DNA of 64,000 nucleotides. Source: Halorubrum cibi (GTDB lineage: Archaea; Halobacteriota; Halobacteria; Halobacteriales; Haloferacaceae). Every line of letters begins with the position of its first letter. Position 1 is the stretch's first letter. The stretch is from the NCBI RefSeq assembly GCF_900182635.1, contig NZ_FXTD01000012.1:1-64000 (forward strand), in the 5' to 3' direction. Positions 1 through 8,407 of the stretch are shown here, piece by piece. Position numbers and translations under genes: made by a program. The notes under the pieces were generated by a model, which ran no database searches, was not told the origin of the DNA, and worked only from the letters and a program-made list of their open reading frames with translations.

Positions 1-1341
1 CTCCAGGACGACGAGCGCACTTCCTTCGCCTTCGTCGGCAAGCCGGAGGACTCCTCGATCGACGAGATCGAACGCAGCGCGAGCGACCTCGGCGACCTCG
101 GGATCGAGTCGCAGCTGTTGATCCTCAACGGCTACCTCCCAGAGTCGGTGTGCGAGGACCCCTTCTTCGAGGGGAAACGCGCGGACGAGCAGGCCGTTAT
201 CGAGCGCGCCCGCGAGGAGTTCGACGCGGACGCGACGGCGACATACCCGCTCCAGCCCGGCGAGATAGCCGGGCTCGACCTGCTCGCTGACGTGGGCGGT
301 GTCCTCTACGACGGCACGGAGGCGACCGTCGACGTCGGGACCGCGACCGACGTGGACGCTGACGGTGCGGTCGAGTTCGATTCGATGGCGGACGCCGACG
401 CGGTTGTCGACCAGCTCACGCCGGGCGAGGAGACGGAGTACCTCTTTTTCACCGGGAAGGGCGGCGTCGGCAAGAGCACGGTCGCCTCGACGGCAGCGAC
501 GAAACTCGCTGAGGCGGGCCACGAGACGCTTGTCGTCACGACCGATCCGGCCGCGCACTTAGAGGACATCTTCGGTGAGCCCGTGGGCCACGAACCCACC
601 TCGGTCGGCCAGGAGAACCTCGACGCGGCGCGAATCGACCAAGAAAAAGCGCTTGCGGAGTACCGCGAGCAAGTCCTCGACCATGTCACCGAGATGTACG
701 AGGACAAAGAGGACACGCAGATCGACGTCGACGCCGCGATCGCGAACGTCGAAGAGGAATTGGAATCGCCCTGTGCCGAGGAGATGGCCGCGCTCGAAAA
801 GTTCGTGAGCTACTTCGACGAGGACGGCTACGACGTGGTCGTCTTCGACACGGCGCCGACAGGCCACACCCTTCGCTTGCTCGAACTTCCCTCCGACTGG
901 AAGGGGTTCATGGACCTCGGCTCGCTGACGAAGGGGGCTGCCCCCGCCAAAGGCGACCAGTACGACGAGGTCATCGAGACGATGAAAGACCCCGAACGGA
1001 GCACGTTCGCGTTCGTGATGTACCCCGAGTACACGCCTATGATGGAAGCCTACCGGGCCGCCGCCGACCTCAAAGATCAGGTCGGCATCGAGACCTCGCT
1101 GGTCGTCGCCAACTACCTCCTCCCCGAGGAGTACGGCGACAACGCCTTCTTCGCGAATCGGCGCGCTCAGCAGGCGCAGTATCTCGACGAGATCCGTGAC
1201 CGGTTCGACGCGCCGTTGATGTTGGCGCCGCTCCGGCAGGACGAACCGATTGGGCTCGACGAACTCAGCGCCTTCGGTGAGGAGATTACCGGACTCGCAG
1301 ACGTTGTCGAAGCGGACGCACCGGAGGTGACGCCCTCGTGA
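1..1341 (+). CDS. arsA: ArsA arsenical pump ATPase, 5' end outside window
   Basis: C-terminal part of a duplicated ArsA ATPase, which in the known family powers arsenite export or delivers metalloid and tail-anchored cargo. The reading frame is open from base 1, so the true start lies upstream. A TTG at 118 is internal. The visible part holds the end of the first ATPase half and the whole second half. The second half begins near 450 with the deviant Walker A GKGGVGKST, followed by TTDPAAHL and the switch motif FDTAPTGHTLRLL. ArsA of this family has two such halves, so roughly the first 300 residues are missing. Its stop overlaps the next gene (GTGA). The two ArsC-like genes that follow make an arsenic role likely. 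The family call is secure, but cargo cannot be read from sequence. Confidence 0.93.
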   Translation, partial: LQDDERTSFAFVGKPEDSSIDEIERSASDLGDLGIESQLLILNGYLPESVCEDPFFEGKRADEQAVIERAREEFDADATATYPLQPGEIAGLDLLADVGGVLYDGTEATVDVGTATDVDADGAVEFDSMADADAVVDQLTPGEETEYLFFTGKGGVGKSTVASTAATKLAEAGHETLVVTTDPAAHLEDIFGEPVGHEPTSVGQENLDAARIDQEKALAEYREQVLDHVTEMYEDKEDTQIDVDAAIANVEEELESPCAEEMAALEKFVSYFDEDGYDVVVFDTAPTGHTLRLLELPSDWKGFMDLGSLTKGAAPAKGDQYDEVIETMKDPERSTFAFVMYPEYTPMMEAYRAAADLKDQVGIETSLVVANYLLPEEYGDNAFFANRRAQQAQYLDEIRDRFDAPLMLAPLRQDEPIGLDELSAFGEEITGLADVVEADAPEVTPS

Positions 1342-1754
1342 GCGACGCACAGGACGTGGAAGGTGCGGCCGAGGACAGCGTGGGCATGTCGAATGAAGAA
1401 GACGTAGAAGCCAACGTTGAGGCGGCGCTCCACGAGTTCCTCGACACGCTCGACGAGTCTGAGACGTATCAGCGGTTCGTCGCGGCCGACGAGGCGTTAC
1501 AGGACGATGACGACGCGATGGCGCTGCTCCGCGAGTACCAGCGAAAGCAACAGCAGATGCAACGCGGCGGTTTCGACGAGTCGGTGATGGCCGAGCTGAA
1601 GCAGCTCCAGACCGAAATGTCGAACAACGAGACGATCCAGCGTCAGCAGGCCGCACAGGCCGATCTGATAGAACTGCTCAAGCGAACGAACGACGCCATT
1701 AGCGACGAAATCGGCGAGGAGTTCGCGCGGTCCACCGGAGGTGGGTGCTGTTGA
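1338..1754 (+). CDS. YlbF-like helical protein with C-terminal Cys-Cys (halo-CC-star large type)
   Basis: 138 residues, mostly charged helices, resembling the YlbF/YmcA family in the middle (LREYQRKQQQMQRGG), and ending GGGCC directly before the stop. I recall this type being called halo-CC-star protein HcsL in haloarchaeal annotation. The terminal Cys pair beside arsA could bind As(III) or another thiophilic metal, but that is inference. The GTG start overlaps the arsA stop and the 3' end overlaps the next gene, so the three genes are probably translated as one operon. Confidence 0.8.
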   Translation: MSDAQDVEGAAEDSVGMSNEEDVEANVEAALHEFLDTLDESETYQRFVAADEALQDDDDAMALLREYQRKQQQMQRGGFDESVMAELKQLQTEMSNNETIQRQQAAQADLIELLKRTNDAISDEIGEEFARSTGGGCC

Positions 1755-1969
1755 GCGCTTCCGGTCAGGACGCCAGCGAGGACGGAGTCACCGACGACGA
1801 GGTCGTCGCGGCCGCCGAGTCGCTCGGCGAAGAGCTTGCGGCGGCGAAAGAGTCCTCCTCGGAGTTCGCGTTCACCACGATGGTGATGCAGTGTAACGAA
1901 GCGATCGGCGACGAGACTGGTGTCGACTACGGGAGCGTCTGCGGCGCCGACGACGACGGCTGCTGTTAG
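1745..1969 (+). CDS. Small protein with C-terminal Cys-Cys (halo-CC-star small type)
   Basis: 74 residues, acidic, with an internal Cys near QCNEAIGDE, another in GSVCGADD, and a final DDGCC at the stop. It matches the small partner I recall as halo-CC-star protein HcsS. The GTG at 1745 and the TTG at 1751 are both possible starts, and the TTG gives a TTGA overlap with the preceding stop. Two consecutive genes ending in CC behind arsA suggest a paired metal-thiolate function, such as a chaperone handing metalloid to ArsA. That role is not established. Confidence 0.75.
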   Translation: MLLSASGQDASEDGVTDDEVVAAAESLGEELAAAKESSSEFAFTTMVMQCNEAIGDETGVDYGSVCGADDDGCC

Positions 1970-2012
1970 CGGAGGTCACAGGGGCGGTTCCGGCTGACGG
2001 CCCTGCCAATTG

Positions 2013-2468
2013 TCACTCCGCGGACGGAGTTTGCGACAGGAGTTCATCGAACAGCGAGACGATACGTTCTTCGATCTCGTCACGGATCTCCCGAACCTGC
2101 TCGATCGGACGCTCGTGGGGGTCGTCAAGCCCCCAATCGCGATTCTCGCCGTTCCACGTCGCTGGGCACACGTCCGATGCCGAACACCCCATCGTGACGA
2201 CGATATCGACCGCCTGTAGCTCGTCTGGCGTCACCTCTCGCGGCGTTCGGTCGCTGAGATCGATGTCCCGCTCTCTCATTGCTTCGACGACAATCTCGTG
2301 GACGTGGTCTGCGGGCTGTGTGCCACCGGTAACGATCGTAATCTGATCGCCCACACCGCGACGGTCGCGCTCGCGCTCAGCGAACGCCGCCGCCATTTGG
2401 CTCCGTCCTGCGTTTTGGACGCACACGAACGCGATCTGGTGGTCCGTCCGCTCATCGGATTCAGTCAC
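2013..2468 (-). CDS. arsC: Arsenate reductase / low-MW protein tyrosine phosphatase family (ArsC)
   Basis: Low-molecular-weight phosphatase fold. The catalytic loop CVQNAGRSQM has the C-x5-R signature, and the C-terminal half carries an Asp-rich DWGLDDP motif that supplies the general acid. This family includes the thioredoxin-coupled arsenate reductases, which reduce As(V) to As(III) for export. The GTG at 2468 gives an N-terminus comparable to the paralogue at 2625. An upstream GTG at 2513 would add 15 residues unlike the family. It is transcribed divergently from its paralogue, with about 155 bp between them, and lies just after the arsA operon in opposite orientation. Confidence 0.85.
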   Translation of the reverse strand: MTESDERTDHQIAFVCVQNAGRSQMAAAFAERERDRRGVGDQITIVTGGTQPADHVHEIVVEAMRERDIDLSDRTPREVTPDELQAVDIVVTMGCSASDVCPATWNGENRDWGLDDPHERPIEQVREIRDEIEERIVSLFDELLSQTPSAE

Positions 2469-2624
2469 ACCTCCACAAGCGAGTGGGATCGGTATAGCTG
2501 TTACTTCAGGCACAGCGGCTCTTGATAGGCTATCTGAGAAGTACTCTCAGAGCCGTGTTGAGCTAATGAGACGTATATATACCACATAGAAGTTCTCAAG
2601 TCGACGGCATCGATTCTGTTGTTT

Positions 2625-3059
2625 ATGAGTGATGATTTGCCGGTTACTCTAGGATTCGTTTGTGTACAAAATGCTGGTCGCAGTCAGATGGCAACAGCGT
2701 TCGCCGAACGCGAGCGTGACCGTCGTGGACTCGGAGACAGTGTTGAGATCATTACCGGTGGCACTCACCCCGCCGATAGCGTCCATGACGAGGTCGTGGC
2801 GGTCATGCAAGACCACGAGATCGATCTCTCGGATCGAGTCCCTCGAGAAGTCTCAACAACTGAGCTCGAATCATGTGACGTCGTCGCCACAATGGGCTGT
2901 TCGACACTCGAACTCGATGCTGAAGAGATAGATGTTCGCGACTGGGCGCTAACAGATCCTGACGGCCAAGATCTCGATCAGGTCCGTGAGATCCGAAACG
3001 ATATCGAACAGCGGGTTACAGACTTGTTCGACGAAGTTCACGCGAACGGTTCACAGTGA
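2625..3059 (+). CDS. arsC: Arsenate reductase / low-MW protein tyrosine phosphatase family, second copy
   Basis: 144 residues with the same CVQNAGRSQM loop as its divergent neighbour, the shared TGGT.PAD stretch and a DWALTDPDG acid loop. The ATG at 2625 is preferred over a TTG at 2619. A TATA-like acgtatatata lies at about 2570-2580, consistent with a short leader. The two paralogues are clearly related but not identical across most of their length, so this is an old duplication or two acquisitions rather than a recent copy. One copy may act on arsenate and the other on phosphotyrosine. Sequence alone does not decide. Confidence 0.85.
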   Translation: MSDDLPVTLGFVCVQNAGRSQMATAFAERERDRRGLGDSVEIITGGTHPADSVHDEVVAVMQDHEIDLSDRVPREVSTTELESCDVVATMGCSTLELDAEEIDVRDWALTDPDGQDLDQVREIRNDIEQRVTDLFDEVHANGSQ

Positions 3060-3189
3060 AACAAGCGCCTGCTGGAGCGGTACTCGAATGACGGACTGTT
3101 ATTGATTTAGCGAGGTTTTAATCAAGCTTTTTGTGAGAAAACAAAGGCACGCATGAGATCTATCCTCCGAAGTTATGTTCTGTGCAAGG

Positions 3190-3597
3190 TCATTCGTCTC
3201 CGAGTTCCGAAAGTCGAGCCTGAATTTCTTCAGCATCCGCATCAGAGAGCGCCTCAACACCGAACTGGACGAGTAGCGGGTAGAAGTGGCGGTTCTTCTT
3301 GAACTCGTCCTGCCCCGCCTTGCGGAGCTTTAGCTGGGACTCGAGGTAGGTATCCTCCATCTCGTCGAGTACATCGTCGGGAATGTAGATCGTTCGCCCG
3401 TTCCACTCGTCCTTGATGTTCGTCTTCGTTTTGCTCGTTTCGTTCGTTTCACTCGTTGAAGTCGATTCGGTCGTTTCGGTCGATGAACTGGTTTCCACCG
3501 TTTCACTCACCTCACTCGTTTCGCTGGTATCGACCTCATCGTCCTCCTCTTCGTAGTTGCCCTCGATGCCGGAAGCATCACCCCAGCCGTCGCTCAT
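3190..3597 (-). CDS. Acidic ParA partner protein (candidate centromere-binding protein)
   Basis: 135 residues. Residues 20-60 form a Ser/Thr/Glu-rich low-complexity linker. The C-terminal 75 residues are folded-looking, beginning WNGRTIYIPDDVLDEMED, a pattern common in ribbon-helix-helix or other DNA-binding partition adaptors. Its ATG overlaps the parA stop (ATGA), the usual layout of a parA-parB type operon. The linker is encoded by repeats of TTCGTT/CTCGTT that also fill the region upstream of parA, so the gene may carry part of its own binding site. Function is inferred from position. No ParB-family domain was recognised. Confidence 0.7.
   Translation of the reverse strand: MSDGWGDASGIEGNYEEEDDEVDTSETSEVSETVETSSSTETTESTSTSETNETSKTKTNIKDEWNGRTIYIPDDVLDEMEDTYLESQLKLRKAGQDEFKKNRHFYPLLVQFGVEALSDADAEEIQARLSELGDE
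3425..3520. repeat. TTCGTT/CTCGTT iterons inside the partition partner gene
   Basis: On the plus strand this stretch is a run of TTCGTT, CTCGTT and TCGTTTC words encoding the low-complexity linker of the minus-strand gene. The 15-mer TTCGTTTTGCTCGTT at 3425-3439 recurs exactly at 4571-4585 upstream of parA. The shared 15-mer suggests a functional DNA site and not only codon bias of a Ser/Thr/Glu linker. Confidence 0.65.
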
Positions 3598-4412
3598 GCT
3601 TTCACCTCCTCAGGCGCGGTCTTCTCGAACGTCTCGTCGAACAGGTCGGCGATCTCGTTGAACAGGTCGCGTGCATCCTCGACGCGCTGGTTCTCTTTGC
3701 CGAATCCGAAGACGGACACCCCCTCGCCGATCGACTGGGAGAGGTCGGTCCGCTTCGGAATCTCGAACACTGGGAGGGAGTACGCCGACTTGATCTCCTC
3801 GATGGTGTCGCGGTGTTCAGCGTTCTGCTCGACGCGGTTACAGACAATTGCGAGCCGATTGATGTCTCCGTACGCCTGTTCGAGGGAGCTCAGCTGCTTT
3901 GCGAAAATCTGGAGGCTGTTGGCGTTGAGCTTCTCTGGAATGACGGGGATGACGACGTTTCCGGTCGCGACGAGGGCGTTGTCGGTGAGGACGTTCAGGG
4001 ATGGCGGCGTGTCGACGATGATGTAGTCGTAGTCCTTGTCGAGCTCGTCGAGAGTCATCTCCAGCCGCTCGCGACTCTTCGGCGCCTCAAGGAGCGTCTG
4101 GATGTTCTTATTGTTCGCGAGCTTCTCGCTCGCGGGGAGGATGTCGAATTCCTCGTGCTCGACAATGATGTCGTTCACCGACTCCATCTGATCAAAGTCG
4201 AGGACGTCGAACAGCGTTGTGCGGTCGGTGTCGTAGTACAGATCGTTGTAGCCAAGCGAGCAGGTGAGCCCCCCGTGATAATCGATATCGACCAAGAGGA
4301 CGTCGTGGCCTCGGGCGGCGAGTGCGCCGCCTGTATGAATGACGTCGGTCGTCTTCCCTGCGCCGCCTTTCTGATTCGCCACCGTGATTCGTGCGGTATT
4401 GGTGTCGGTCAT
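3594..4412 (-). CDS. parA: ParA-family partition ATPase
   Basis: 272 residues with a deviant Walker A at residues 13-21 (QKGGAGKTT), Walker A' DIDYHGGLTCSLGY and Walker B DYIIVDTPPSL. This is the ParA/Soj class that moves plasmid or chromosome copies over the nucleoid using ATP-dependent DNA binding. It is the first gene of a two-gene operon with the acidic partner protein. The long iterated upstream region is typical of an operator or centromere. The start at 4412 puts the P-loop at the usual distance from the N-terminus. Confidence 0.92.
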   Translation of the reverse strand: MTDTNTARITVANQKGGAGKTTDVIHTGGALAARGHDVLLVDIDYHGGLTCSLGYNDLYYDTDRTTLFDVLDFDQMESVNDIIVEHEEFDILPASEKLANNKNIQTLLEAPKSRERLEMTLDELDKDYDYIIVDTPPSLNVLTDNALVATGNVVIPVIPEKLNANSLQIFAKQLSSLEQAYGDINRLAIVCNRVEQNAEHRDTIEEIKSAYSLPVFEIPKRTDLSQSIGEGVSVFGFGKENQRVEDARDLFNEIADLFDETFEKTAPEEVKA

Positions 4413-4710
4413 TATCTTCGTTTTTCTCGTTATGTTCGTTTCGTTCGTTTTGGTCGTTTAGTTCGGTGCGTTCGGTGAGGGTGTTTCACTCGGTGAGAGG
4501 ATTACTACGGTGTTAAAACCAACTGTTCGTTCCACTCGTTGAAGAGAATGCGTTCATTTTCATCATATTGTTCGTTTTGCTCGTTATGTTCGTTACGTTC
4601 ACCGAGCACTCTCAGTTCCGGCGTCGGTTCGGCTCGTTCCAGTTAATTCGTTCATTACTCGAAATACCCTCGTTGCGTTCGTTTCGTTCGTTCTATTCGT
4701 TTTTCAATGA
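4413..4710. repeat. Iterated CGTTCGTT region upstream of parA (candidate centromere/operator)
   Basis: About 300 bp without a gene, filled with TTCGTT, CTCGTT and CGTTCGTT words in one orientation. Dense blocks lie at 4417-4458, 4525-4540, 4571-4602 and 4670-4706. The block at 4571 contains a 15-mer identical to 3425-3439 in the partner gene. Spacing is irregular, often 9-10 bp within a block. The location immediately upstream of parA fits a centromere-like site that also serves as autoregulatory operator. No protein binding is shown by sequence. Confidence 0.65.
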
Positions 4711-4771
4711 CTGCCACCCAGAGTTCGCCCTGATCTATCGCAAGTTGAGCGTATTGGGCGAAATCAGAGGC

Positions 4772-7700
4772 CTAATCTACCAAATCCACCATTGACCGTA
4801 GTTCAGATTCCATCTCCGTCATCTGATCCGACACCCAATGGAACCGCTCCTCTATCCCCTCGTCAGTAAACCGGAGTGAAGCTCGTACGTCACGATTCCG
4901 GTCATGTTGGAGGAGGGCAAGAGCGTACGCGAGCATCTGCGGTCGATAATGTCCCGCGAGCTCATCCGATGTCGTAGCGGAGAGGTCGTTGGTCTTGTAG
5001 TCGATAATGTGGAATGCGTCCGGCGTGACGAGCAGCCGGTCAATATCACCCACAATCCGCGACTCATCGATTCGAGCGACAACAGAGTACTCGTCGTAAA
5101 CCTCCTGAAGCTCGGTATCGGACTCAATGCGATCAACAAATTCGACTGCATCGGCAGCATGGTTGACAGCATCACGGAGGTCCGATTCTGACGGCTCCTC
5201 ACCAGCCATCTGACTCAAACGACGGATCAGGGTGGTCCATTCGTCTCTCGGTGGACGAAGTTCGTTGATCCGGTGGACGACCGTCCCAAACGTCGTTGGA
5301 CTCAGGCCGGCCGACTCCTCACGCTGAGAGTAACTGTGACCGTCTGGAGACGCATCCGCCACCGCATTCACGAGGGTCGTCGCCGCGATCCGTTTCGCCG
5401 GCGGTAGCGACGGCGGTGAGGGGATCGATATCTCCAGCGCTGAATCGACAGCGTCGTCGTCGGTGTCCCAGTCTAATGGGCGCGGCGGCCTACGAACAGT
5501 ATAGCTGGCTCCATCTATCTCACCACGGGCCTGTCCGTCACGAACCGCCTCGGCGAGGAGTGCTCCGTCGAGGAGGGCTGGCTGTAACCAGTCGCGCCAC
5601 CGGTCTGCGTCGTCAAATGCTGCAGGCTCACCGAGTTCGATTGTACCAGACTCGTCGACATCGATGTCGTGCGTGCCGCAGAGAAGGAGATGATCGCGCG
5701 TTCGTGTACACGCTACGTAGAGGAGGCGTTTCGACTCCGCCCGCTCCTGTGGACGCGACCGTCGGTCAGCGTACTCGTGGACGGCCGTCTTCTCGATGGA
5801 GAACGCATCACCCGGATTCGGCCCACCAACCGCCGGCACCGGCGGCGCGTCATCAGTGCCGTCCACGAGTCGAACGTAGCCATGGTCGTCGACGGAGCGA
5901 CCGAAGTTGAGGTCACTCCCGAGATCGGGGACGGTGACGATCGGGAACTCGAGTCCCTTCGCAGAATGGATCGTCATAATCCGGACGCCCTCGGCGTCAC
6001 CCGGAATATCTGCCTCCCCCTCACGAGGGTCGATCTCGGCTTGGCGGTCGACCCGATGGAGCAACCCGGCAGCTGTGTGAACACCGTTCTCGCTCCAGGT
6101 ACGGACCTGGTCGCGGAACTTCTCAACGTTTGCGACGGCCTGTCGACCGCGTTCGTCAGCACTCACACTCGCCAGATACCCGGTGTCGTCGATCATCCGG
6201 GACAGCAGGCGGTTCCACGGGAGGACGCCATCTTCGGACGGCGTCGCACAGCCGCTGAGGGTCCGCCACGTTGTGAGGAGGTCGAAAGCGTCCGCGAGCT
6301 GTGGATCGTCCGTCTCGGCGAGCGCGTCCCACACAGAATCTGCCTCCGCGACCGCCGGTCCGAGGCGATCATCCGCGAATCCGAACAGCGGCGACCGAAG
6401 CACCCCATAGAGGGAGACGTCGTCCTGTGGATCACCGAGTACTCGAAGCAGGTTCGTGAGCGCCTGGAGCTCAGGCATATCGTAGAACCCGACGCCACCG
6501 ACGACAGTGTAGGGAATGTCGTACTCCTCGAGGGCGCGCTGATACCGATCCAGATGAGTTCGCCGGCGGAGGAGGATTGCCGTGTCGTCCGGCGTAGCGT
6601 CACGATGAGCACCTGTGTCGGGGTCTTGGACTTGCGGCGGATTGTCGAACAGGTGGGTCAGTCGAGCAGCGAGCGCTTGCGCTTCGGCCTCGATGGTGTG
6701 GTCGAGCGCGCCTTCGGCGACCGGATGGTCGTCGCCGAAGAGCTCCGCTGCCGTATCGGCGTCGTCGGGGACAGCAAGATACTCGACACTCCCGGTCAGT
6801 CCCTCGATGTCCTCGATACGGTCGCGTTGTGTGGTCAACTCCTGCGGTGGCGCTTCGTGGGGTTCGTGGCTGTCACCCTCCGACTGGAACAGGTACTCGA
6901 AGAGTTCGTTCAGGAACGACAGCGGCTCGTCCAGCGTCCGGAAGTTCCCGGAGAGTTCGAGCGCGGTCGGACTCTCGGCATCGCTGTCGGGAACGTCGTC
7001 AACCCCACGGGCCTCGTTGACGGTCTGGAGTTCTCTGCGCGCATCCCCGAACGTCGTCACGTCGGCCCCACGGAATCCGTAGATGCTCTGTTTCTCGTCG
7101 CCGACTAGGAAGACGTTCGACGCCGCCTGCTCGTCAACGCCCGTGAGGAGCTTGACCAACTCCCACTGGCGCGGGTCCGTGTCCTGGAACTCGTCGACCA
7201 TCACGGCCGCAAACTGCTCTCGTAGCCGCTCCCTGACGGCATCGTTCGTTCGCAAGAACTCAAGGGTGGTCTCGATCACGTCGGGGAAGTCGAGCGTATC
7301 GCGACGCTCTTTCTCGTCGGCGTAGGCGGCGAGGACGTCATCGAAGACCCGCATCAGAGCCAGCGCGTAATGGGCGCTGTTTGCTTCGAGCTCACCGGGT
7401 GTCGTCTCGACTGCATCCGCGTGCGGTTCGACGGCCGCGATGACCGCGTCGATAGCGTCCTTCAGGTCGTCGTAGACGTCACCGTACTCATTCCACTCGT
7501 CCCGGTCACCGACGACGTACCCCGAACTGCTGTACAGGCCGCCGTTCTTCTTCTCACAGGCCTCGTAGAGGTCGAGGATTGCCCGCTGACAGTCGCGGGA
7601 ATCGCTTTCCTCCGGGTCGTCTGGGAGTGTCGTCGCGACCTCGGTGAAGGTCCGGTAGGCCCGAAGACCGTCCTCGTCGCCGATAGCGCCCTCGCGGTCG

Positions 7701-8407
7701 ACGCGGCCCGCGACTGTGCGTAGCCGCTCAAGGAGTCCGTCCGCATACAGCGTCTGTCGGGCGTCGACGACGTCGAGATCACAAACGACCTCCCAGCAGA
7801 TATCGACGTAGTCGTCGACCTCGGCGTCACGCCACTCCTTGAGGACGGACTCGCTCTGTGGGCGCTCATCGAGTAGTCCAGTGAGTACATCGACCAGCTG
7901 GTCACGACTCCAAAGCTGAGCAAGGAGCTCCACGTCGTCATCGTCCTGGTTGCGTTCGAGGAACTCCGTCACGACTTCGCGTTGAAGTGTCGCGGCGCCG
8001 TCTTCGTCGAGCACGTCGAAGCCGAGCGGGACCGGAGCCTCGACGGCCCGTTCTCGCAAGAGACGGGTACAGAACGCGTGAATGGTGTGGACGTAGCCAT
8101 CCTCCAGATCGTCGAGGACGTTTCGCCACCGGTGATAGGCCTCTGGTGAGTCGACGGACTCCAGGCGGTCGTACACCTCCTCTCGGACACGCTCGGTCAG
8201 TTCGGCAGCGGCCTTTCGCGTGAAGGTGATCGTGACAATGTTCTCCGGCGTGAGTGACGGGTTCTCGGCCAGTATCGTCACGTACCGCTCGGTGAGCGTT
8301 GTCGTTTTCCCCGTCCCAGCGCCGGCAGTGATCGCGACGTTCCGGCCTTGGACGAGCGCGTCCTCCTGTTCCTCTGTGAGCTGAATCTCCTCGGGCACCT
8401 CAGTCAT
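4772..8407 (-). CDS. UvrD/RecB-type helicase with C-terminal PD-(D/E)XK nuclease (AddA-like)
   Basis: 1211 residues. Superfamily 1 helicase motifs occur in order: Walker A ITAGAGTGKTTTLTERY near residue 27, motif II VDEFQDTDP, motif III LVGDEKQSIYGFRGAD, motif IV SGNFRT, motif V TIHSAKGLEFPIV, and motif VI LLYVACTRTRDHLLL. The last about 200 residues hold a RecB/AddA nuclease: GTVVHRINE, then GDIDRLLVTPDAFHIIDYKT with the catalytic D...D-x-K. The protein should unwind and degrade DNA ends, for repair or destruction of foreign DNA. It overlaps the AddB-like gene by 8 bases (ATGACTGA), giving the bacterial addB-addA order. AddAB-like pairs are common in haloarchaea. Confidence 0.9.
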   Translation of the reverse strand: MTEVPEEIQLTEEQEDALVQGRNVAITAGAGTGKTTTLTERYVTILAENPSLTPENIVTITFTRKAAAELTERVREEVYDRLESVDSPEAYHRWRNVLDDLEDGYVHTIHAFCTRLLRERAVEAPVPLGFDVLDEDGAATLQREVVTEFLERNQDDDDVELLAQLWSRDQLVDVLTGLLDERPQSESVLKEWRDAEVDDYVDICWEVVCDLDVVDARQTLYADGLLERLRTVAGRVDREGAIGDEDGLRAYRTFTEVATTLPDDPEESDSRDCQRAILDLYEACEKKNGGLYSSSGYVVGDRDEWNEYGDVYDDLKDAIDAVIAAVEPHADAVETTPGELEANSAHYALALMRVFDDVLAAYADEKERRDTLDFPDVIETTLEFLRTNDAVRERLREQFAAVMVDEFQDTDPRQWELVKLLTGVDEQAASNVFLVGDEKQSIYGFRGADVTTFGDARRELQTVNEARGVDDVPDSDAESPTALELSGNFRTLDEPLSFLNELFEYLFQSEGDSHEPHEAPPQELTTQRDRIEDIEGLTGSVEYLAVPDDADTAAELFGDDHPVAEGALDHTIEAEAQALAARLTHLFDNPPQVQDPDTGAHRDATPDDTAILLRRRTHLDRYQRALEEYDIPYTVVGGVGFYDMPELQALTNLLRVLGDPQDDVSLYGVLRSPLFGFADDRLGPAVAEADSVWDALAETDDPQLADAFDLLTTWRTLSGCATPSEDGVLPWNRLLSRMIDDTGYLASVSADERGRQAVANVEKFRDQVRTWSENGVHTAAGLLHRVDRQAEIDPREGEADIPGDAEGVRIMTIHSAKGLEFPIVTVPDLGSDLNFGRSVDDHGYVRLVDGTDDAPPVPAVGGPNPGDAFSIEKTAVHEYADRRSRPQERAESKRLLYVACTRTRDHLLLCGTHDIDVDESGTIELGEPAAFDDADRWRDWLQPALLDGALLAEAVRDGQARGEIDGASYTVRRPPRPLDWDTDDDAVDSALEISIPSPPSLPPAKRIAATTLVNAVADASPDGHSYSQREESAGLSPTTFGTVVHRINELRPPRDEWTTLIRRLSQMAGEEPSESDLRDAVNHAADAVEFVDRIESDTELQEVYDEYSVVARIDESRIVGDIDRLLVTPDAFHIIDYKTNDLSATTSDELAGHYRPQMLAYALALLQHDRNRDVRASLRFTDEGIEERFHWVSDQMTEMESELRSMVDLVD

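Noticed and set aside
3456-4478. 340-codon plus-strand frame opposite parA
   Set aside because: It is the complement of the parA operon, with Val/Leu/Glu-rich shadow composition and no motifs.
4413-4710. Iterons as a replication origin
   Set aside because: No initiator gene is adjacent, whereas a par operon is. The words do not match origin boxes.
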